Made by a program: the position numbers and the translations under genes
Shown: one piece after another, positions 39,676 to 52,853 of the stretch
Position numbering within the stretch: the first letter of the stretch is position 1
Layout of the letters: the number at the start of each line of letters is the position of its first letter
Notes under the pieces: model-generated
Databases searched by the model: none
Told to the model about the DNA's origin: nothing
What the model saw: the letters and a program-made list of their open reading frames with translations, nothing else
Assembly: GCA_002811645.1 (NCBI GenBank)
Contig: PDIP01000073.1
Coordinates: forward strand, 151,898 to 215,897
Source: Corallochytrium limacisporum
Taxonomy: Eukaryota > Opisthokonta
Direction: 5' to 3'
Length of the DNA: 64,000 bases

Positions 39676-42420
39676 GGTTTCCCTCCGTTCCACGCTACAG
39701 GCCTACAGATTCAGAATGAAATTTAAAAACTTCTTAGTATTTGCTGTTTGATAATGACGCGATCCCGCGTAGTTACATTGTGCCGAGACTGCTGTTTTCC
39801 TGACTCTCGTTGCTCTTCTATTCCTACCGATAAGTAAAGCTGTCACTGTGACGGTCTCCATGGCGTACTGATCTTACGCTTCAGGTGCGTTCTCTTCTAC
39901 CTTCAATCAAGGATGATTTCGGCAATTCATTTCGCGACAATCTACTCATTACCATCGACATTTACTATACGAGGTCAAAGAACTCTTCATGACAAGATGG
40001 AAATGATACAAAAAGCCAACGAAAACAGGACAAAACCCCATTTGCACCGATTTTTCTGGCAAAACCTTCCGCCTGTGCTAGATAGGGGCCGCGCACTCTC
40101 TAACCTCGCATTCCCTCCTTTGTTTGAATTCGGTGCCCCCTACCCTGGTCAGCAGGCTTCGGCAATCCCTTGGCCAATGAATGGGAAAATTTGAATCGGT
40201 CGGTTTGGTCCCGGCACACCCTCCGTTCCTCTTTTTTTTTCTCGATCGGAACCATGGATGCACCTCACAAGGTTGCAAAATACGGGAGGAGGTGAGGGTG
40301 TGTGTGGGGGGGGAGGAGGAGGAGGGAGGAGGGAAAGAGCGGCTTCAGATCAATTCGAACGGACGGGACGGAGCGCAAAAAGTGAGGTGACCTCAGCTGA
40401 CTTAGTCAATACGCTGAAGCCTTCTTCCCTCCCCCTTTGCCCCTGGCTGCGAACCCTTTCGTTGTCCTTTCATTCTGTCCCTGGGTGACGATGCAAATAG
40501 AGTCAAATCCCCCCCCTTTTCCGGGGTCTCCCCTCCCCGGTGAAAAGGGGGGGGATCGATCGCGTCATTGTTTGCTACGTTCAATAGTGGGAGAATGACA
40601 CAATTTTCTTCACGCTCTGAGATCGGCTATCCGGATGAAGGGCTGCTGCCTTCTGTGCACCCTTCCGGTTCGTGACGTTCCAAGGTACACACTTCGTACC
40701 GTGGCTTTCCATAGCGAATACACCGGCCTTATTTCAAAACTGTGAGCAAGAGCAAAAATTTTATGGCAACAGCGATGATCCCGCCGACGGTCCATTAATC
40801 AGCTCTCGTCCCCTCCTTTGGACGATTCGACTGGACAGAAACTGCAATATTCTCAGTATGGAACTCGCGTACCGAAATTCGTCCTTCCCCAGATGTGCAG
40901 CCCAGCTCGCAGTCCTCACCTGCCCCCCCCCCCGTGCACCTCCCTTCCCGTTCAGCTCGCGCGCGGGCGCGCTCGGGGCTCCATAGCCTCAGTACTTGAA
41001 GCGCACGCAACGTAACCGGCGGGAAGTTCTACACAGCAACGAGGAAGCAAGGAATCTCGAAATTACGGAAACCAACATGATACACTGCCATGCTAAAAGT
41101 ATGAGGACAAATATCGCTAACCTACAAGACTAGTGAGGTGTACCATGCCATGTCGGACTATCGATTAGAAGTTTGAATTTTCTGGTACACAATGCACTAG
41201 CCAAAGTAAGAGAATGTACGGTGTGGAGCGGTGGGGCCTAATTTCTCCCAGGAAACTTAACAAGCAGGCCCCCTTCGATCAATTCCCGGGTTTACTATAG
41301 TCAATGTACTGAAATTCTTTACCAGGAGTTTCGGGATTTCCAAACTGACGAGGAAGAAAATGGAGAACCGGGACGTAAATTTTTGGAGGGAGCGGGGAGA
41401 ACCATACGGTACTGAATGTACTGCAGTCCGTGGTTGTGCGATACCGCGACTGAAGCTACCGCTCTCATGACCCAATGTAGTATACCAATGCATCGAGGCG
41501 GTCGCATGACCGCGGTTATCGCCACTAAGGATCCAAGTACGCGGCAATTCCAAAGTAGGGATCGGATCCGGTGTGCGCGGCGATCGCATAAATTGCGTAG
41601 TAGTTTCAGGACCATTGTTTACTGCTCGCCTACCACTTCCTACAAGTCGGACCCAGGGACAGCGGTACTTGTGCGGGAGCAAGTGGCGCTAAGAATAGCA
41701 TTAATGTTCTTGGGATGCCATGATTTCTTACTGAGCGATATGAAGCCAATTCATTGGTGGCGAAACCCTGAGTAAGGCGTTGTCCGAGAACTACAGGTGG
41801 GATTACGCCACATCTCATTGCGTTCTTTCTTGCATGGACTACCATGCACCTTCGCAACTCGACCAAACTTGGAGTGTTGGAGAAGTCCCCACTGGGGCAT
41901 GCCGATAGAAAATCTACTGGCTGGGACCTCAGTAGCCGAGTAGTGGTGGAGGGTCCGAACCCGCTGGGCACCGGCCTCGCCCATTTCCTATTGTTGGTCC
42001 CGAATTCACGAAAACTCCGTATGCAGAAAATGCCTCGATAGATTGAGTATGGATGGCGGGGTGAAATGGGTACATTCAGTACCGAAGCCCTTAGTCGTTC
42101 CCTGCTCTAGGCCCGAAGACCCCGAGGTGTAACCCGCCCGCCATTTTCCGCATGGTGGGTCTCACGCGGTAGGTTGGTTATGCACTGCACAAGGGGACAG
42201 TGGGACACCGGATGGAGTTCAGGTCAACCTTCATCAGTCATGTTCTAGCCCTGAAGGCCTCAGATGATGACGCTCATATGTTGCTATTTATGAAAGACGG
42301 CCTGTGTATGAGGCACCTATGTGTGTACGGGTTGATGGATTGTTAAAGAATGGAACATCACCAACCTTGAAGTTGTGAAAGGAACGGGGAAGACTAGCAT
42401 CCTGGACCATCACAGCAAAC
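39676..42420. other. 2.7-kb gene-poor region upstream of NAT10
   Basis: No gene is supported. It contains G- and C-runs (40306-40333, 40508-40556, 40924-40932) and two exact copies of TACATTCAGTAC, in minus sense at 41409-41420 and plus sense at 42071-42082, 662 bases apart and in opposite orientation. Confidence 0.5.
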
Positions 42421-45400
42421 ATGGTGCGTAAGAAAATTGATGTGCGCGTGCGCACCTTGATTGAGAACAGTGTGATGTCGGGACACCGCTCGTTCATTGT
42501 TATGGTCGGAGACTACGGAAAAAATCAGATTCCGAACCTGCACTACATGCTCACCAAGGCGTCCACACAGGGAAGACCAAGCGTGCTCTGGTGCTACAAG
42601 AAGGATCTCGGGTTTAGTACACATCGCAAAAAGCGCATGAAAGAGATTAAGAAGAAAATCCAGCGCGGTCTGCGTGATGCGGACAGCGAGGATCCGTTCG
42701 AGCTCTTCATTGCGTCTACGGAGATCCGATACACGTACTATAGCGAGACCCACAAAATCTTGGGTAATACCTATGGCATGTGCGTTCTACAAGACTTTGA
42801 AGCATTGACGCCGAATTTGCTAGCCAGAACCGTAGAGACCGTTCAGGGTGGTGGCCTCGTAGTCATTCTGCTGCGCTCCATGAAGAGTTTGAAGCAGTTG
42901 TATCACATGAACATGGACGTGCATCGGCGCTATCGGACGGAGAGCCACTTGGACGTTACAGGCCGATTCAACGAACGATTTATCCTCTCTTTGAGCAATT
43001 GTGAGACTTGCCTACTGCTTGATGATCAATTGAGCGTCCTACCCCTGTCATCACACATTCTTGGGCTGCAACCAAAGCGACGGGCTGAAGTGGAATCTAA
43101 GCAACGGGAGCAGGACGACGAGCTAAAGATTCTTAAGGACTCACTCGAAGGTGCAGAGCCAGCGTTTTCTCTGTCCTCGGTCTGCACGACTCTGGACCAG
43201 GCAAAGGCCTTGCTTGTGTTTATTGATGCGATTTCGGAGAAAACGTTGCGCAGTACCGTTGCACTGACCGCAGGACGCGGACGCGGGAAGTCCGCTAGCA
43301 TGGGCCTTGCAGTCGCGGCAGCCATTGCGTACGGCTACTCGAATCTATTTGTCACCTCACCCTCGCCGGAGAATCTGAAAACTTTCTTTGAGTTTGTGTT
43401 CAAGGGATTGGATGCCATGGGCTACCAGGAGCATGTCGATTACACGGCTGTGAAATCGGTGAATCCTGAATTCAATAATGCATTGATCCGCATTAACATC
43501 TACAAAAACCACCGCCAGACAGTGCAATATGTCCGACCTCAGGACCACCAGCAACTGGCGCAGGCTGAACTACTGGTCATTGACGAGGCCGCTGCCATAC
43601 CTCTGCCCATCGTCAAGAAACTGCTCGGGAACTATTTGGTCTTCATGTCGTCCACCATCAACGGCTATGAAGGTACGGGTAGAAGTCTGAGCCTCAAGCT
43701 GTTGTCCAATCTACGACAGCAGTCCGCAACCACGAGAGGGGCAAGTACTGCCAACGACGGTAGTCAGCGCAGGACTTTGCGGGAACTGACCCTCGAGGAG
43801 CCCATTCGGTACCGCAGTGGGGACCCGGTCGAGAAGTGGCTGAACAATTTGCTATGCCTAAACATTTCAGAGGTCAAGCGCGTGAGCTCCAGTTGCCCGC
43901 ATCCATCTGAGTGCGAGCTCTACTACGTAAACCGGGACACGTTATTCAGTTACCACCGTGCATCAGAGGCATTTCTACAGCGCATGGTAACTATCTACGT
44001 GGCTAGCCACTACCGGAATACTCCAAACGATCTGCAGATGATGAGTGATGCACCGGCCCACCATCTGTTTGTGTTGCTTGGACCGCTCAAGGAGGATTCC
44101 ACAGCCTTGCCCGAAGTGCTGTGCATCATCCAGGTTGCCCTGGAAGGCGCCATCACACGCGACATGATGCAACGCAGTCTAGCACGCGGTGTCCGCATGG
44201 CTGGTGATCTGATCCCATGGACCATCTCTCAACAGTTTCAGGATCACGACTTCGGCGCACTCAGCGGTGTTCGCATTGTGCGCATCGCTACACACCCAGA
44301 TTACACGGGTATGGGATACGGACGCCGTGCCATGGAACTATTGGAAGACTACTATGGTGGAAACATCACGCTTTCCATGGAAGCACCGAAGGATAAGAGG
44401 AAGAATAGTATGAAGAATGGACGCGGTGACGAGGACCAGTTTTCAAGCGACGTTCTGCACGAAGAGGTGCTGGAACCGCGCAAGGAGCTGCCTCCGCTCT
44501 TGCAACGTCTGGATCACCGGAAGGCAGAGCCCGTTGATTACATTGGTGTCAGCTACGGCCTCACCAAGGAATTGTTCAAGTTCTACAATCGCATCGGCTA
44601 CGTGCCTGTCTACCTGCGACAGACTGCCAACGAGCTGACAGGGGAACACACATGTATCATGTTGAAGGGTCTGGATGGTGCCAGCGTTGAGGATCGGCAC
44701 TGGCACCACGGCTACTTTATGGACTTCCGTAGCCGCTTGATCCATCTCCTTAGCTACGAATTCAAGGATCTTGGGGTGATCACTGGTCTGTCCCTGATGC
44801 ACTCTATCCAGGGCCAGAGCGATGCGGACGTTGGCTACCTGCCTGCGCATATGAAGAAAAGCCATGGTCCATTCGGAGCCCGCGATCTACACCAGAGCAT
44901 GACCAGCTGGGATCTGAATCGCCTGAACAGCTACGCACGCAACCTAGTTGATTACCACATGATCCTGGACTTGGTTCCGAAGTTGGCCGAACAGTTCTTC
45001 AAGGCCCGAATGGACGGCGGCGTCAGCCTGAGTCCCCTGCAATCCGCCATTCTCCTCGGAATCGGTCTGCAGCACAAGAGTGTGACCGAGCTAGAGACAG
45101 AGCTTGGTGTGACCTCCACCCAACTTCTTGCTAACTTCAACAAGATTATGAAGAAGTTTGAGAACTATCTGCAACAATTGGAACGAGAACGGGTGGACCG
45201 TATGCTACCGGACGAGGGCCATGGTGGCAAGGACTCGCAAGGGAGGCAAGGTGGCCTGGCCATTGCCGACCTGGACGAAGTCGATGGGCAAGATGCCGAA
45301 CTGGAGCAGGAAGGGAAGGCTGCACTGAGGAATGCCAATGCTTCTCTGGTCATGGCAGATGGTAAGATTGACCTGCACGGCATTGACCAGAGCTACGAGA

Positions 45401-45597
45401 TTAACAGCGACGACGAAGGATGGCAGGAGACACTCGCCAAGGGTGTGACAGTCACATCTGGCGGCAATGTGAGCATAAAGCGCAAGGCTACAGACAAGCG
45501 CAGCACACCGCAATCAGAGCCCCGAAAGAAGAGATCCAAGGATGGCCATGGATCGAGCAAGAAATCGAAGAAGAGCAAGAAGTCCGCAAAGTATTAG
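42421..45597 (+). CDS. NAT10: RNA cytidine acetyltransferase NAT10/Kre33
   Basis: A full-length 1,058-residue enzyme that makes N4-acetylcytidine in 18S rRNA and, with an adaptor, in tRNA; it acts in the nucleolus in small-subunit biogenesis. Domains in order: the N-terminal DUF1726 module (RTLIENSVMSGHRSFIVMVG); an RNA helicase-like module with Walker A GRGRGKS at 285-291 and a DEAA box (LLVIDEAAAIP); a GNAT acetyltransferase module with the acetyl-CoA loop HPDYTGMGYGRRAME near 625-640; and a C-terminal tRNA-binding module. The tail is Lys/Ser-rich (KKRSKDGHGSSKKSKKSKK), typical of nucleolar proteins. The start is an ATG with MVRKKIDVRV, the conserved beginning of the family. No intron. Convergent with PAF1, 107 bases away. 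Confidence 0.97.
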   Translation: MVRKKIDVRVRTLIENSVMSGHRSFIVMVGDYGKNQIPNLHYMLTKASTQGRPSVLWCYKKDLGFSTHRKKRMKEIKKKIQRGLRDADSEDPFELFIASTEIRYTYYSETHKILGNTYGMCVLQDFEALTPNLLARTVETVQGGGLVVILLRSMKSLKQLYHMNMDVHRRYRTESHLDVTGRFNERFILSLSNCETCLLLDDQLSVLPLSSHILGLQPKRRAEVESKQREQDDELKILKDSLEGAEPAFSLSSVCTTLDQAKALLVFIDAISEKTLRSTVALTAGRGRGKSASMGLAVAAAIAYGYSNLFVTSPSPENLKTFFEFVFKGLDAMGYQEHVDYTAVKSVNPEFNNALIRINIYKNHRQTVQYVRPQDHQQLAQAELLVIDEAAAIPLPIVKKLLGNYLVFMSSTINGYEGTGRSLSLKLLSNLRQQSATTRGASTANDGSQRRTLRELTLEEPIRYRSGDPVEKWLNNLLCLNISEVKRVSSSCPHPSECELYYVNRDTLFSYHRASEAFLQRMVTIYVASHYRNTPNDLQMMSDAPAHHLFVLLGPLKEDSTALPEVLCIIQVALEGAITRDMMQRSLARGVRMAGDLIPWTISQQFQDHDFGALSGVRIVRIATHPDYTGMGYGRRAMELLEDYYGGNITLSMEAPKDKRKNSMKNGRGDEDQFSSDVLHEEVLEPRKELPPLLQRLDHRKAEPVDYIGVSYGLTKELFKFYNRIGYVPVYLRQTANELTGEHTCIMLKGLDGASVEDRHWHHGYFMDFRSRLIHLLSYEFKDLGVITGLSLMHSIQGQSDADVGYLPAHMKKSHGPFGARDLHQSMTSWDLNRLNSYARNLVDYHMILDLVPKLAEQFFKARMDGGVSLSPLQSAILLGIGLQHKSVTELETELGVTSTQLLANFNKIMKKFENYLQQLERERVDRMLPDEGHGGKDSQGRQGGLAIADLDEVDGQDAELEQEGKAALRNANASLVMADGKIDLHGIDQSYEINSDDEGWQETLAKGVTVTSGGNVSIKRKATDKRSTPQSEPRKKRSKDGHGSSKKSKKSKKSAKY

Positions 45598-45704
45598 GAT
45601 TTAATACGAGATTAGACAGTGTAGTGTCAAAGAATTAAGAATTGAATTGAAAAGGTCTATTTCTCCTGATAACGCTTTCAACTGTCCAACGAACGCACAA
45701 TTGT

Positions 45705-47231
45705 TCAATCCTCGTCTATGTCTGTTTTACGCTTGTTCAGCGCTTCAAAGTCATCATCATCGTCGTCATCATCGTCAAAGGCGTCATGCTGTTGGACTGC
45801 GGTGCCTGTTCCTTGCGCAGGCTTTATGTTTGCATCAATATCAAAGTCGTCGTCATCATCGTCGGAGGCCATAATGTCTCTACGACCGTTCAGTTGGCCG
45901 CCGTCGCCTCCGTTTACCGCTCCTACACCGTTGTTCTCATCATCTACAGCATTTTGCTGGTCGTCCACCCAAGCAGATGGCAGAACAAGGATCGTCCGTT
46001 CGTCGTGTCTCTCGTTTTCGAGTTCGTTAAATTTGCGATGCTTCAGACGCAGCTTTGTGTGGCGTACAATGGTGTCCCGACTATCGGTCATGGTCGGGTT
46101 CTTGCGACGGGTAAGACGCAGCCGCGTGGGCATCTGGTTCCAGAGCAATTCTTTCCCTGTATCACGTAGCACCAGCGCACGATTCTGTGGGAAATCATCA
46201 CGATTCCAGTCGTACTCGCGTGTGAGACGGTAGTCATACTCTTCAGTCTTCGTCGTTTCCTTGTCAGCTGCGGCTTCCTCTCCGTTTTCGTTGGTTTCTC
46301 CTGCTTCATCCGGAAGCTCTGCGGTGCGGTCAAATGCTTCGGCATGGTCATGGGCGGAGGCCAGCTTTCGTTTTAATGCCTCGTCCGTGGGTACAAAGTG
46401 TTCCAGGTAGACCTCGTCATTCTTCTTGCCGGACGCGGCGGCAGCGGTACTGTCCTGCTGCACCCGTACAATGCCCAGTTCCATGAGATTCTTGATCCGT
46501 TCGATTTCTTCTGGGGATTTCTTCTCGAGATCCTCTCCTTTGCGCATCAATGGATTGGAATCAAAGACCATGGTGTGGTATGTAAAGTGCCACAGATCGA
46601 AATCCGGGAACACTGGTTTGACGGAAACTGGCTTCATGCCCGGTTTCGATGGGTGCGTAATATCGTCCTCGTTCATGACATCGTCAAAGGTCTTCTGAAT
46701 GAATTTGATCTGTTCTTCTGGCAAGAACAAGTTGCTGTCCTCCTCCTTGGTCTTGCTCTCAACCTCTCTCTTAATATCTCCGTAGCCCTTCATTCTTTCC
46801 AGTTCAGGAATTGTGATTTCTGCACGGCGCATGAAGCTCATGGCTTCCGCATGCTGATTTTGGCGACGCTTAGTGCTGTCATCAAGAGTTTTAGCGTCCT
46901 TCAACAGCGCCTGGTCATCGGGATGAAGCGCTGGGAACTGTCCCGGAGGTGTGGGTGCATACTGTGACAGACTCATCAGGTCGATTTTAATTCCCAATAA
47001 GGGTCCCGCGTGGTAGTTATGTTTTACACGCCTTTCTAGTTCCGTCTGATTGTAACCCACGAACCGATCTTTTTCATGCGGATATTCCAGGGTCTTGGGA
47101 TCTACAGGAACATCCGGTACTCTATTGAAGTATTGTACAGGATAAATGAATGGTGGCTTTTCCATGTGGTTGCTGCTTTGTGCAGCATTCGCACCAGGTT
47201 TCTGATGTGACATGGCTGACCTATGTATCAT
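45705..47231 (-). CDS. PAF1: PAF1, subunit of the RNA polymerase II-associated PAF complex
   Basis: A 508-residue protein with the conserved PAF1 N-terminal block: PFIYPVQYFNRVPDVPVDPK, KDRFVGYNQTELERRVKH, LLGIKIDLMSLSQY. Later conserved parts include HPSKPGMKPVSVKPVFPDF and YDYRLTREYDWN. PAF1 travels with elongating RNA polymerase II and promotes H2B ubiquitination and H3K4/K36 methylation. The C-terminus is a long acidic tail with Asp runs (DDDDDDF twice), encoded by near-repetitive cat/cgt codons on the + strand, as in other PAF1 proteins. A second ATG seven codons in (47213) is an equally possible start. Confidence 0.93.
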   Translation of the reverse strand: MIHRSAMSHQKPGANAAQSSNHMEKPPFIYPVQYFNRVPDVPVDPKTLEYPHEKDRFVGYNQTELERRVKHNYHAGPLLGIKIDLMSLSQYAPTPPGQFPALHPDDQALLKDAKTLDDSTKRRQNQHAEAMSFMRRAEITIPELERMKGYGDIKREVESKTKEEDSNLFLPEEQIKFIQKTFDDVMNEDDITHPSKPGMKPVSVKPVFPDFDLWHFTYHTMVFDSNPLMRKGEDLEKKSPEEIERIKNLMELGIVRVQQDSTAAAASGKKNDEVYLEHFVPTDEALKRKLASAHDHAEAFDRTAELPDEAGETNENGEEAAADKETTKTEEYDYRLTREYDWNRDDFPQNRALVLRDTGKELLWNQMPTRLRLTRRKNPTMTDSRDTIVRHTKLRLKHRKFNELENERHDERTILVLPSAWVDDQQNAVDDENNGVGAVNGGDGGQLNGRRDIMASDDDDDDFDIDANIKPAQGTGTAVQQHDAFDDDDDDDDDFEALNKRKTDIDED

Positions 47232-47889
47232 AGCGATGAATTAGATTGTTTCTCAAGCCCCATTAGATTCTTTACATGTTTTCCTCTTTTATTTGTCGCG
47301 TTCGAACTAATATCCAAATAGATAAGTAACACAATACTGTTCAGCGAACGGAAAACACTTTCTATTAATTCATAGTTTCACAAATACCACCTTTTTCGAC
47401 TCGAACATAATGTCATGAATTAGTCAAAATACAACGGTCTGTAGCAAAAATGGTCGCAACGGACACATTTCTTCCCTGTATTTCTCGACGACCGTAGCCT
47501 CTGAAACCGCCTTGCACAATTCCCGTCTTTGGGAGTTGGAAGACATGCGGAGCCGGTGCCTCTGTTCGCAAACGGGAGTCTATTTTTGCCCTCCGCCTCC
47601 TTCCCCCGTCCCTCTCTCCCAAAAATCGTGCCTTCCCCGAGGTCTTACTCCATTCGAAGAGGCGGGAAATATTTGAGGATGAGACCCCATAGAAACTTTA
47701 CTGCAGGATCTGGGATGAGGGAGGCGGGAGCGAAGAGCGAGTCGGGTCTCTACCCAAGGAAGGCGGTTGCGGGGCATTCAGGCCTGAACCGGAGAGCAGG
47801 AAATGACAGTAAATACGGGAGTCGGATCGGTAGTAAGTAAGGCCTCATTGGTACAAGAATGACAGCAGGGTCGGACTGATCCAGAACAG
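47232..47889. promoter_or_regulatory. Divergent upstream region of PAF1 and the unknown basic protein
   Basis: Head-to-head spacing of 658 bases. AT-rich near PAF1 and mixed elsewhere. No clear TATA box or repeat was seen. Confidence 0.4.
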
Positions 47890-49050
47890 ATGAGTGGAAT
47901 GGAGTGTTTTATCAGATTCATACAATCGTGCGGTGCCACGGGTAAAGAAAACTTAAAAGCTCGCTCTCAGAGAAGAATCCCGAGAACCATGTCCAAAGTG
48001 TCGGACTTCGCTATTGAGGCCCCCCAGACAGCCCTGGTCGTGAGCAATTCGGTCGCAGCAGACCACTGGGCTGCCACTGACATCACCAAGCAGGCACTGG
48101 AGGGGTTGTTTGAATATCTACGTACCAATGTCCATAACAATAAACTGTACGAGGTTACCCGCGAGCGGAAAAAGCTACAGGCGATCAAGAGGAGGAAGCG
48201 CAAGTATCAAGAGACTTTGGTTGGACCTTCTGCGGATATCTGTGACGATATGTTATCCATGGCTGTGAACTTTGTAAAGGAGACCATCGGCGAAGCTGCG
48301 TGGGCCGTCCGCAATCTGGTAGATCCCGTGGATCCGACCCCTGCCAGCGTAAAGGCTGACAGAGTGGTGGATAACTTCATTCAGGAGGCCCAGATGGTCC
48401 ACGACTACGCCGTCAGCTGCGACCCGGCACAGTCACACAGGCATAACCGTATGTTTAGGCCAATTCATTCGGTTGGCGACATCGGCCTGGACACGATAAT
48501 GCCCTGCGAAGATCAGCCCGCTCGCAAACGGTCGAAGCGTACTGCAGGAACTCCGGGCGCTGGCGCCCAGCAGGAAGTGCCAATCGAGAGCACTAATCCT
48601 GAAGCAAATGGGGCCACCCTCAAGGAGCGAGTTGAAAACCAGAGCGAGGCCCGCATCGCCGTTCTGGCTGCCATTCGTGAGCGGTCGACCATCGTCGCAT
48701 CGTCCCGTGTGCCTGTGCCTCCTCCGCTTCCTCCGATGACAAAGCAGCAGAAATCGCAGGTCAAGAAAAAGACGTCAGGAAAGAAGGGCAGCAAGAAGAG
48801 CAAAAGGCAGAGCATCAGCAACAGCAGTAGCAAAGGTATCAGTGTTGGCATGGCAGCTGTCTTTCACGACATCACCAACCGTGGTGTAAACCTGCGCAAG
48901 ATCGAGACCCCGAAAACTCGTGCCGCGAAGAAAAAGTCCTCTAAGAAGGCCGGCTCCGTCGGGCCCACGCCCGCCAAGGGATCATCGCTTCACGAGGTGC
49001 TGAAGCATGCACTCAAGAAGCGGGCCAAGACCATGGCAGCCAGTCCCTGA
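47890..49050 (+). CDS. Unrecognised basic protein with proline-rich and WH2-like segments
   Basis: A 386-residue protein I cannot name. The first part (about 50-170) is predicted helical, with a basic patch KKLQAIKRRKRKYQ. The middle holds KRSKR and is low in order. Residues 273-284 form a short proline-rich segment (VPVPPPLPP), followed by a Lys/Ser-rich stretch. Next comes AVFHDITNRGVNLRKIE near 322-338, which resembles an actin-binding WH2 motif (helix, then LRK). The tail repeats the idea weakly (SLHEVLKHALKKRAK). Proline-rich then WH2 is the order found in actin nucleation-promoting factors, but no acidic Arp2/3-binding tail is seen. Alternatively it is a nuclear basic protein. A second ATG at 47989 (MSKVSDF) may be the true start. 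Confidence 0.6.
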   Translation: MSGMECFIRFIQSCGATGKENLKARSQRRIPRTMSKVSDFAIEAPQTALVVSNSVAADHWAATDITKQALEGLFEYLRTNVHNNKLYEVTRERKKLQAIKRRKRKYQETLVGPSADICDDMLSMAVNFVKETIGEAAWAVRNLVDPVDPTPASVKADRVVDNFIQEAQMVHDYAVSCDPAQSHRHNRMFRPIHSVGDIGLDTIMPCEDQPARKRSKRTAGTPGAGAQQEVPIESTNPEANGATLKERVENQSEARIAVLAAIRERSTIVASSRVPVPPPLPPMTKQQKSQVKKKTSGKKGSKKSKRQSISNSSSKGISVGMAAVFHDITNRGVNLRKIETPKTRAAKKKSSKKAGSVGPTPAKGSSLHEVLKHALKKRAKTMAASP

Positions 49051-49362
49051 ACACAGTGTCCGCCAACCGTGCCATTTAGAAGGGTCAAACAGATCTCAAC
49101 TTAAAGCCATCATGATCCGTTATGTTCCAAATCACCCATCGGTACTGTGCCCGCATGCTGTAAGCCTGCCCAATACTGAATACAAAAGACATCGAGAAAC
49201 ATGATATTAAGGGCAGGAGATTGATGAAATCATTATATAAACGAGAACTTGATGGAGGTCTTCTTCAGCAAATGACAGTTGTCACGCACTACACTCCGGT
49301 CACACTAAATCGAGGTGTGAATATCACGCAAAACGTATGTGATGTTCACTTGTCAGCCAAAC

Positions 49363-50010
<648 letters not shown>

Positions 50011-50742
50011 TTATAAGGAGGGCTAGATATGTCTATGCACCCTACTAGAGTTGGATTGTCTTTACAAAAATAGACCAGTGAATGGCACGTAAACCATACT
50101 CCTTAATACCATTGACACTTGGGTCACGGGGACTGAGAGATATGGAGCAACAAAATTGGCCCAGCGACCAAACCAATGAGCCCCCAAGTCAGAGAGCCCC
50201 CAGACTTATCCTCAAGTCCCGGTACCTTCCGGACCGCTTTCCGTTACCCGCGGAGCCGGAGTAACCCCCGCCTATCAGACCTGGCTGAAACAAGGGGTGC
50301 TACCAAGACACATACAAAGAACGCGAAACTAATGTCAATACAAATAATATAAAGCTGAGCAAGGGCAAACTATATGGGACCTATTTCATCCTTGTGCTCC
50401 CGACCACCTTGACTCAGTCCCTTTACCATTCCAACAGTCAGTCTCTCTTCCTCCTTTGCTGATTTGTCCCAGTTTTAGATTGATAGCGCTCATAACGGGA
50501 CTACTGGAGATGTCGCAGAGAGTGGGGAGGACCCGCAAACGCACCAGATAAAGTCGCATGCACGCTCCAAACCTGCAGCACTACCACCGGGCAGGGAGCG
50601 GGTGTATCGGTGAGAAAAAAAAAACTCTCCCCATCCTGCAGCTATTTTTGGGGCAGTGGAACTACGTTCAATGGCTGAGAACGGTTGCGAAGTTGTGGCT
50701 GCCCCCGCCGTTCCCCCGGCTTTGCTTTCCCGCCCCCCCCCC

Positions 50743-51080
50743 NNNNNNNNNNNNNNNNNNNNNNNNNNNNNNNNNNNNNNNNNNNNNNNNNNNNNNNNNN
50801 NNNNNNNNNNNNNNNNNNNNNNNNNNNNNNNNNNNNNNNNNNNNNNNNNNNNNNNNNNNNNNNNNNNNNNNNNNNNNNNNNNNNNNNNNNNNNNNNNNNN
50901 NNNNNNNNNNNNNNNNNNNNNNNNNNNNNNNNNNNNNNNNNNNNNNNNNNNNNNNNNNNNNNNNNNNNNNNNNNNNNNNNNNNNNNNNNNNNNNNNNNNN
51001 NNNNNNNNNNNNNNNNNNNNNNNNNNNNNNNNNNNNNNNNNNNNNNNNNNNNNNNNNNNNNNNNNNNNNNNNNNNNNNNN
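50743..51080. other. Assembly gap (338 unknown bases)
   Basis: A run of n between a ten-base C-run and the AG microsatellite. The missing part probably includes more of the microsatellite. Confidence 1.

Positions 51081-51114
<34 letters not shown>
51081..51114. repeat. AG dinucleotide microsatellite at gap edge
   Basis: Seventeen AG units directly after the gap, so the full length is unknown. Confidence 0.97.
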
Positions 51115-51117
<3 letters not shown>

Positions 51118-51984
51118 TCTTGTAGTGTGGTTCCGCCGAGTGTTCCCTCCCCGGAGGGGGGGGGTTGTCGTTGGACAGGAGTCTTAGGACGCGCGCGAAA
51201 ACGGAGGATTTCGAACTAAACACGGCGATGCGTTCACGATACGGGCGGGAGGAAGGTGGTGTTGGTCCGCAAGCCGTTCACCGGCCGCCATTCATCGTCC
51301 TTTTATTTCAGAGGGCTCATTTACTTATGAGCGCATTTAGCTATAAACCTGGCGGAGAAGAGTGGGCCCTGTGTCCGGGAGTGTAAAACGGAAAAAACAA
51401 TATGACATGAATGTGCGGGGGGTCTAATATAATATACGTTTAATAGAAACTTTGAAATTAAGGAAACACACACAAATCCGAGTCTTCCCGAACAGAACAC
51501 ACAAAAGAGGAACGAAAAAAATGAGAGGTGCGGGACCCCGGAGAAAATTTGAGAATTTAATGGTTCCAATGCCGGCCAAGAACATGGTCCCATTTGAATA
51601 TTGAATGAACTGAAAATCAGGAACATTCGTCTTCTTATGATAAATGAACTAAAAAGTGTCGCTCTGGGTACATTACGTATTAGTGTGAGCAGCCCATGGT
51701 CTGTTCGCGCGGCCTCAATGTACTAGAACAACTCGAACAGGCTGCGAGCATACGCCTACTGCAGGGCACCGGGCCATTTGCAAGAGGCAGATCGTAAGCC
51801 TATGTATGGTGCAGAGAAGAGCAAACTGCTGCTGCTGGCGAGGTTGTATTACTGGTTGATAGCTCTATACTACTATTATCATGGCAAAGACACAATAATT
51901 GTCCTCCAACATATTTAAGACCGGGTACTTGAATCTGTTGAAATACTTACCAGAATATAAGCATAGTCTTCATCGGGATAGTAA

Positions 51985-52458
<474 letters not shown>

Positions 52459-52853
52459 GTTTTGAATCGTTTTGACTTGACAATCCTTGGGTTTCGAAGT
52501 ACTAGAATCAAGGGGCTCGGGGAACGACGTTTGGACAACGTGAGAATGAGATTTATCTGATACAACATGCTATCACATGGGTTGAATTCTTCAGTTCTGA
52601 GACCCTTGGATGTCATGCTTGCATGATCTTTGAAGCTCTTTCTCAAATTGTGAACACTTACCGTCGCACAAGACACAAGACCACATATGTTTTTCCATCT
52701 TCACATTAACATGTTATTTTTTCAAACCTAAAGAGTTTTTCCAAGAATCCCTATGGATTCCGTAGCATATCAATCACATAAATGATTTAGTAATCTAACA
52801 ACATCGTTGGCGTTCAATTTGTGTTGTACCATAAAAAATGTCGAATCCTCAGC

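Noticed and set aside
50558-51223. Open frames of about 190-210 codons spanning the gap at 50.7-51.1 kb
   Set aside because: They are made of unknown bases and the AG repeat.
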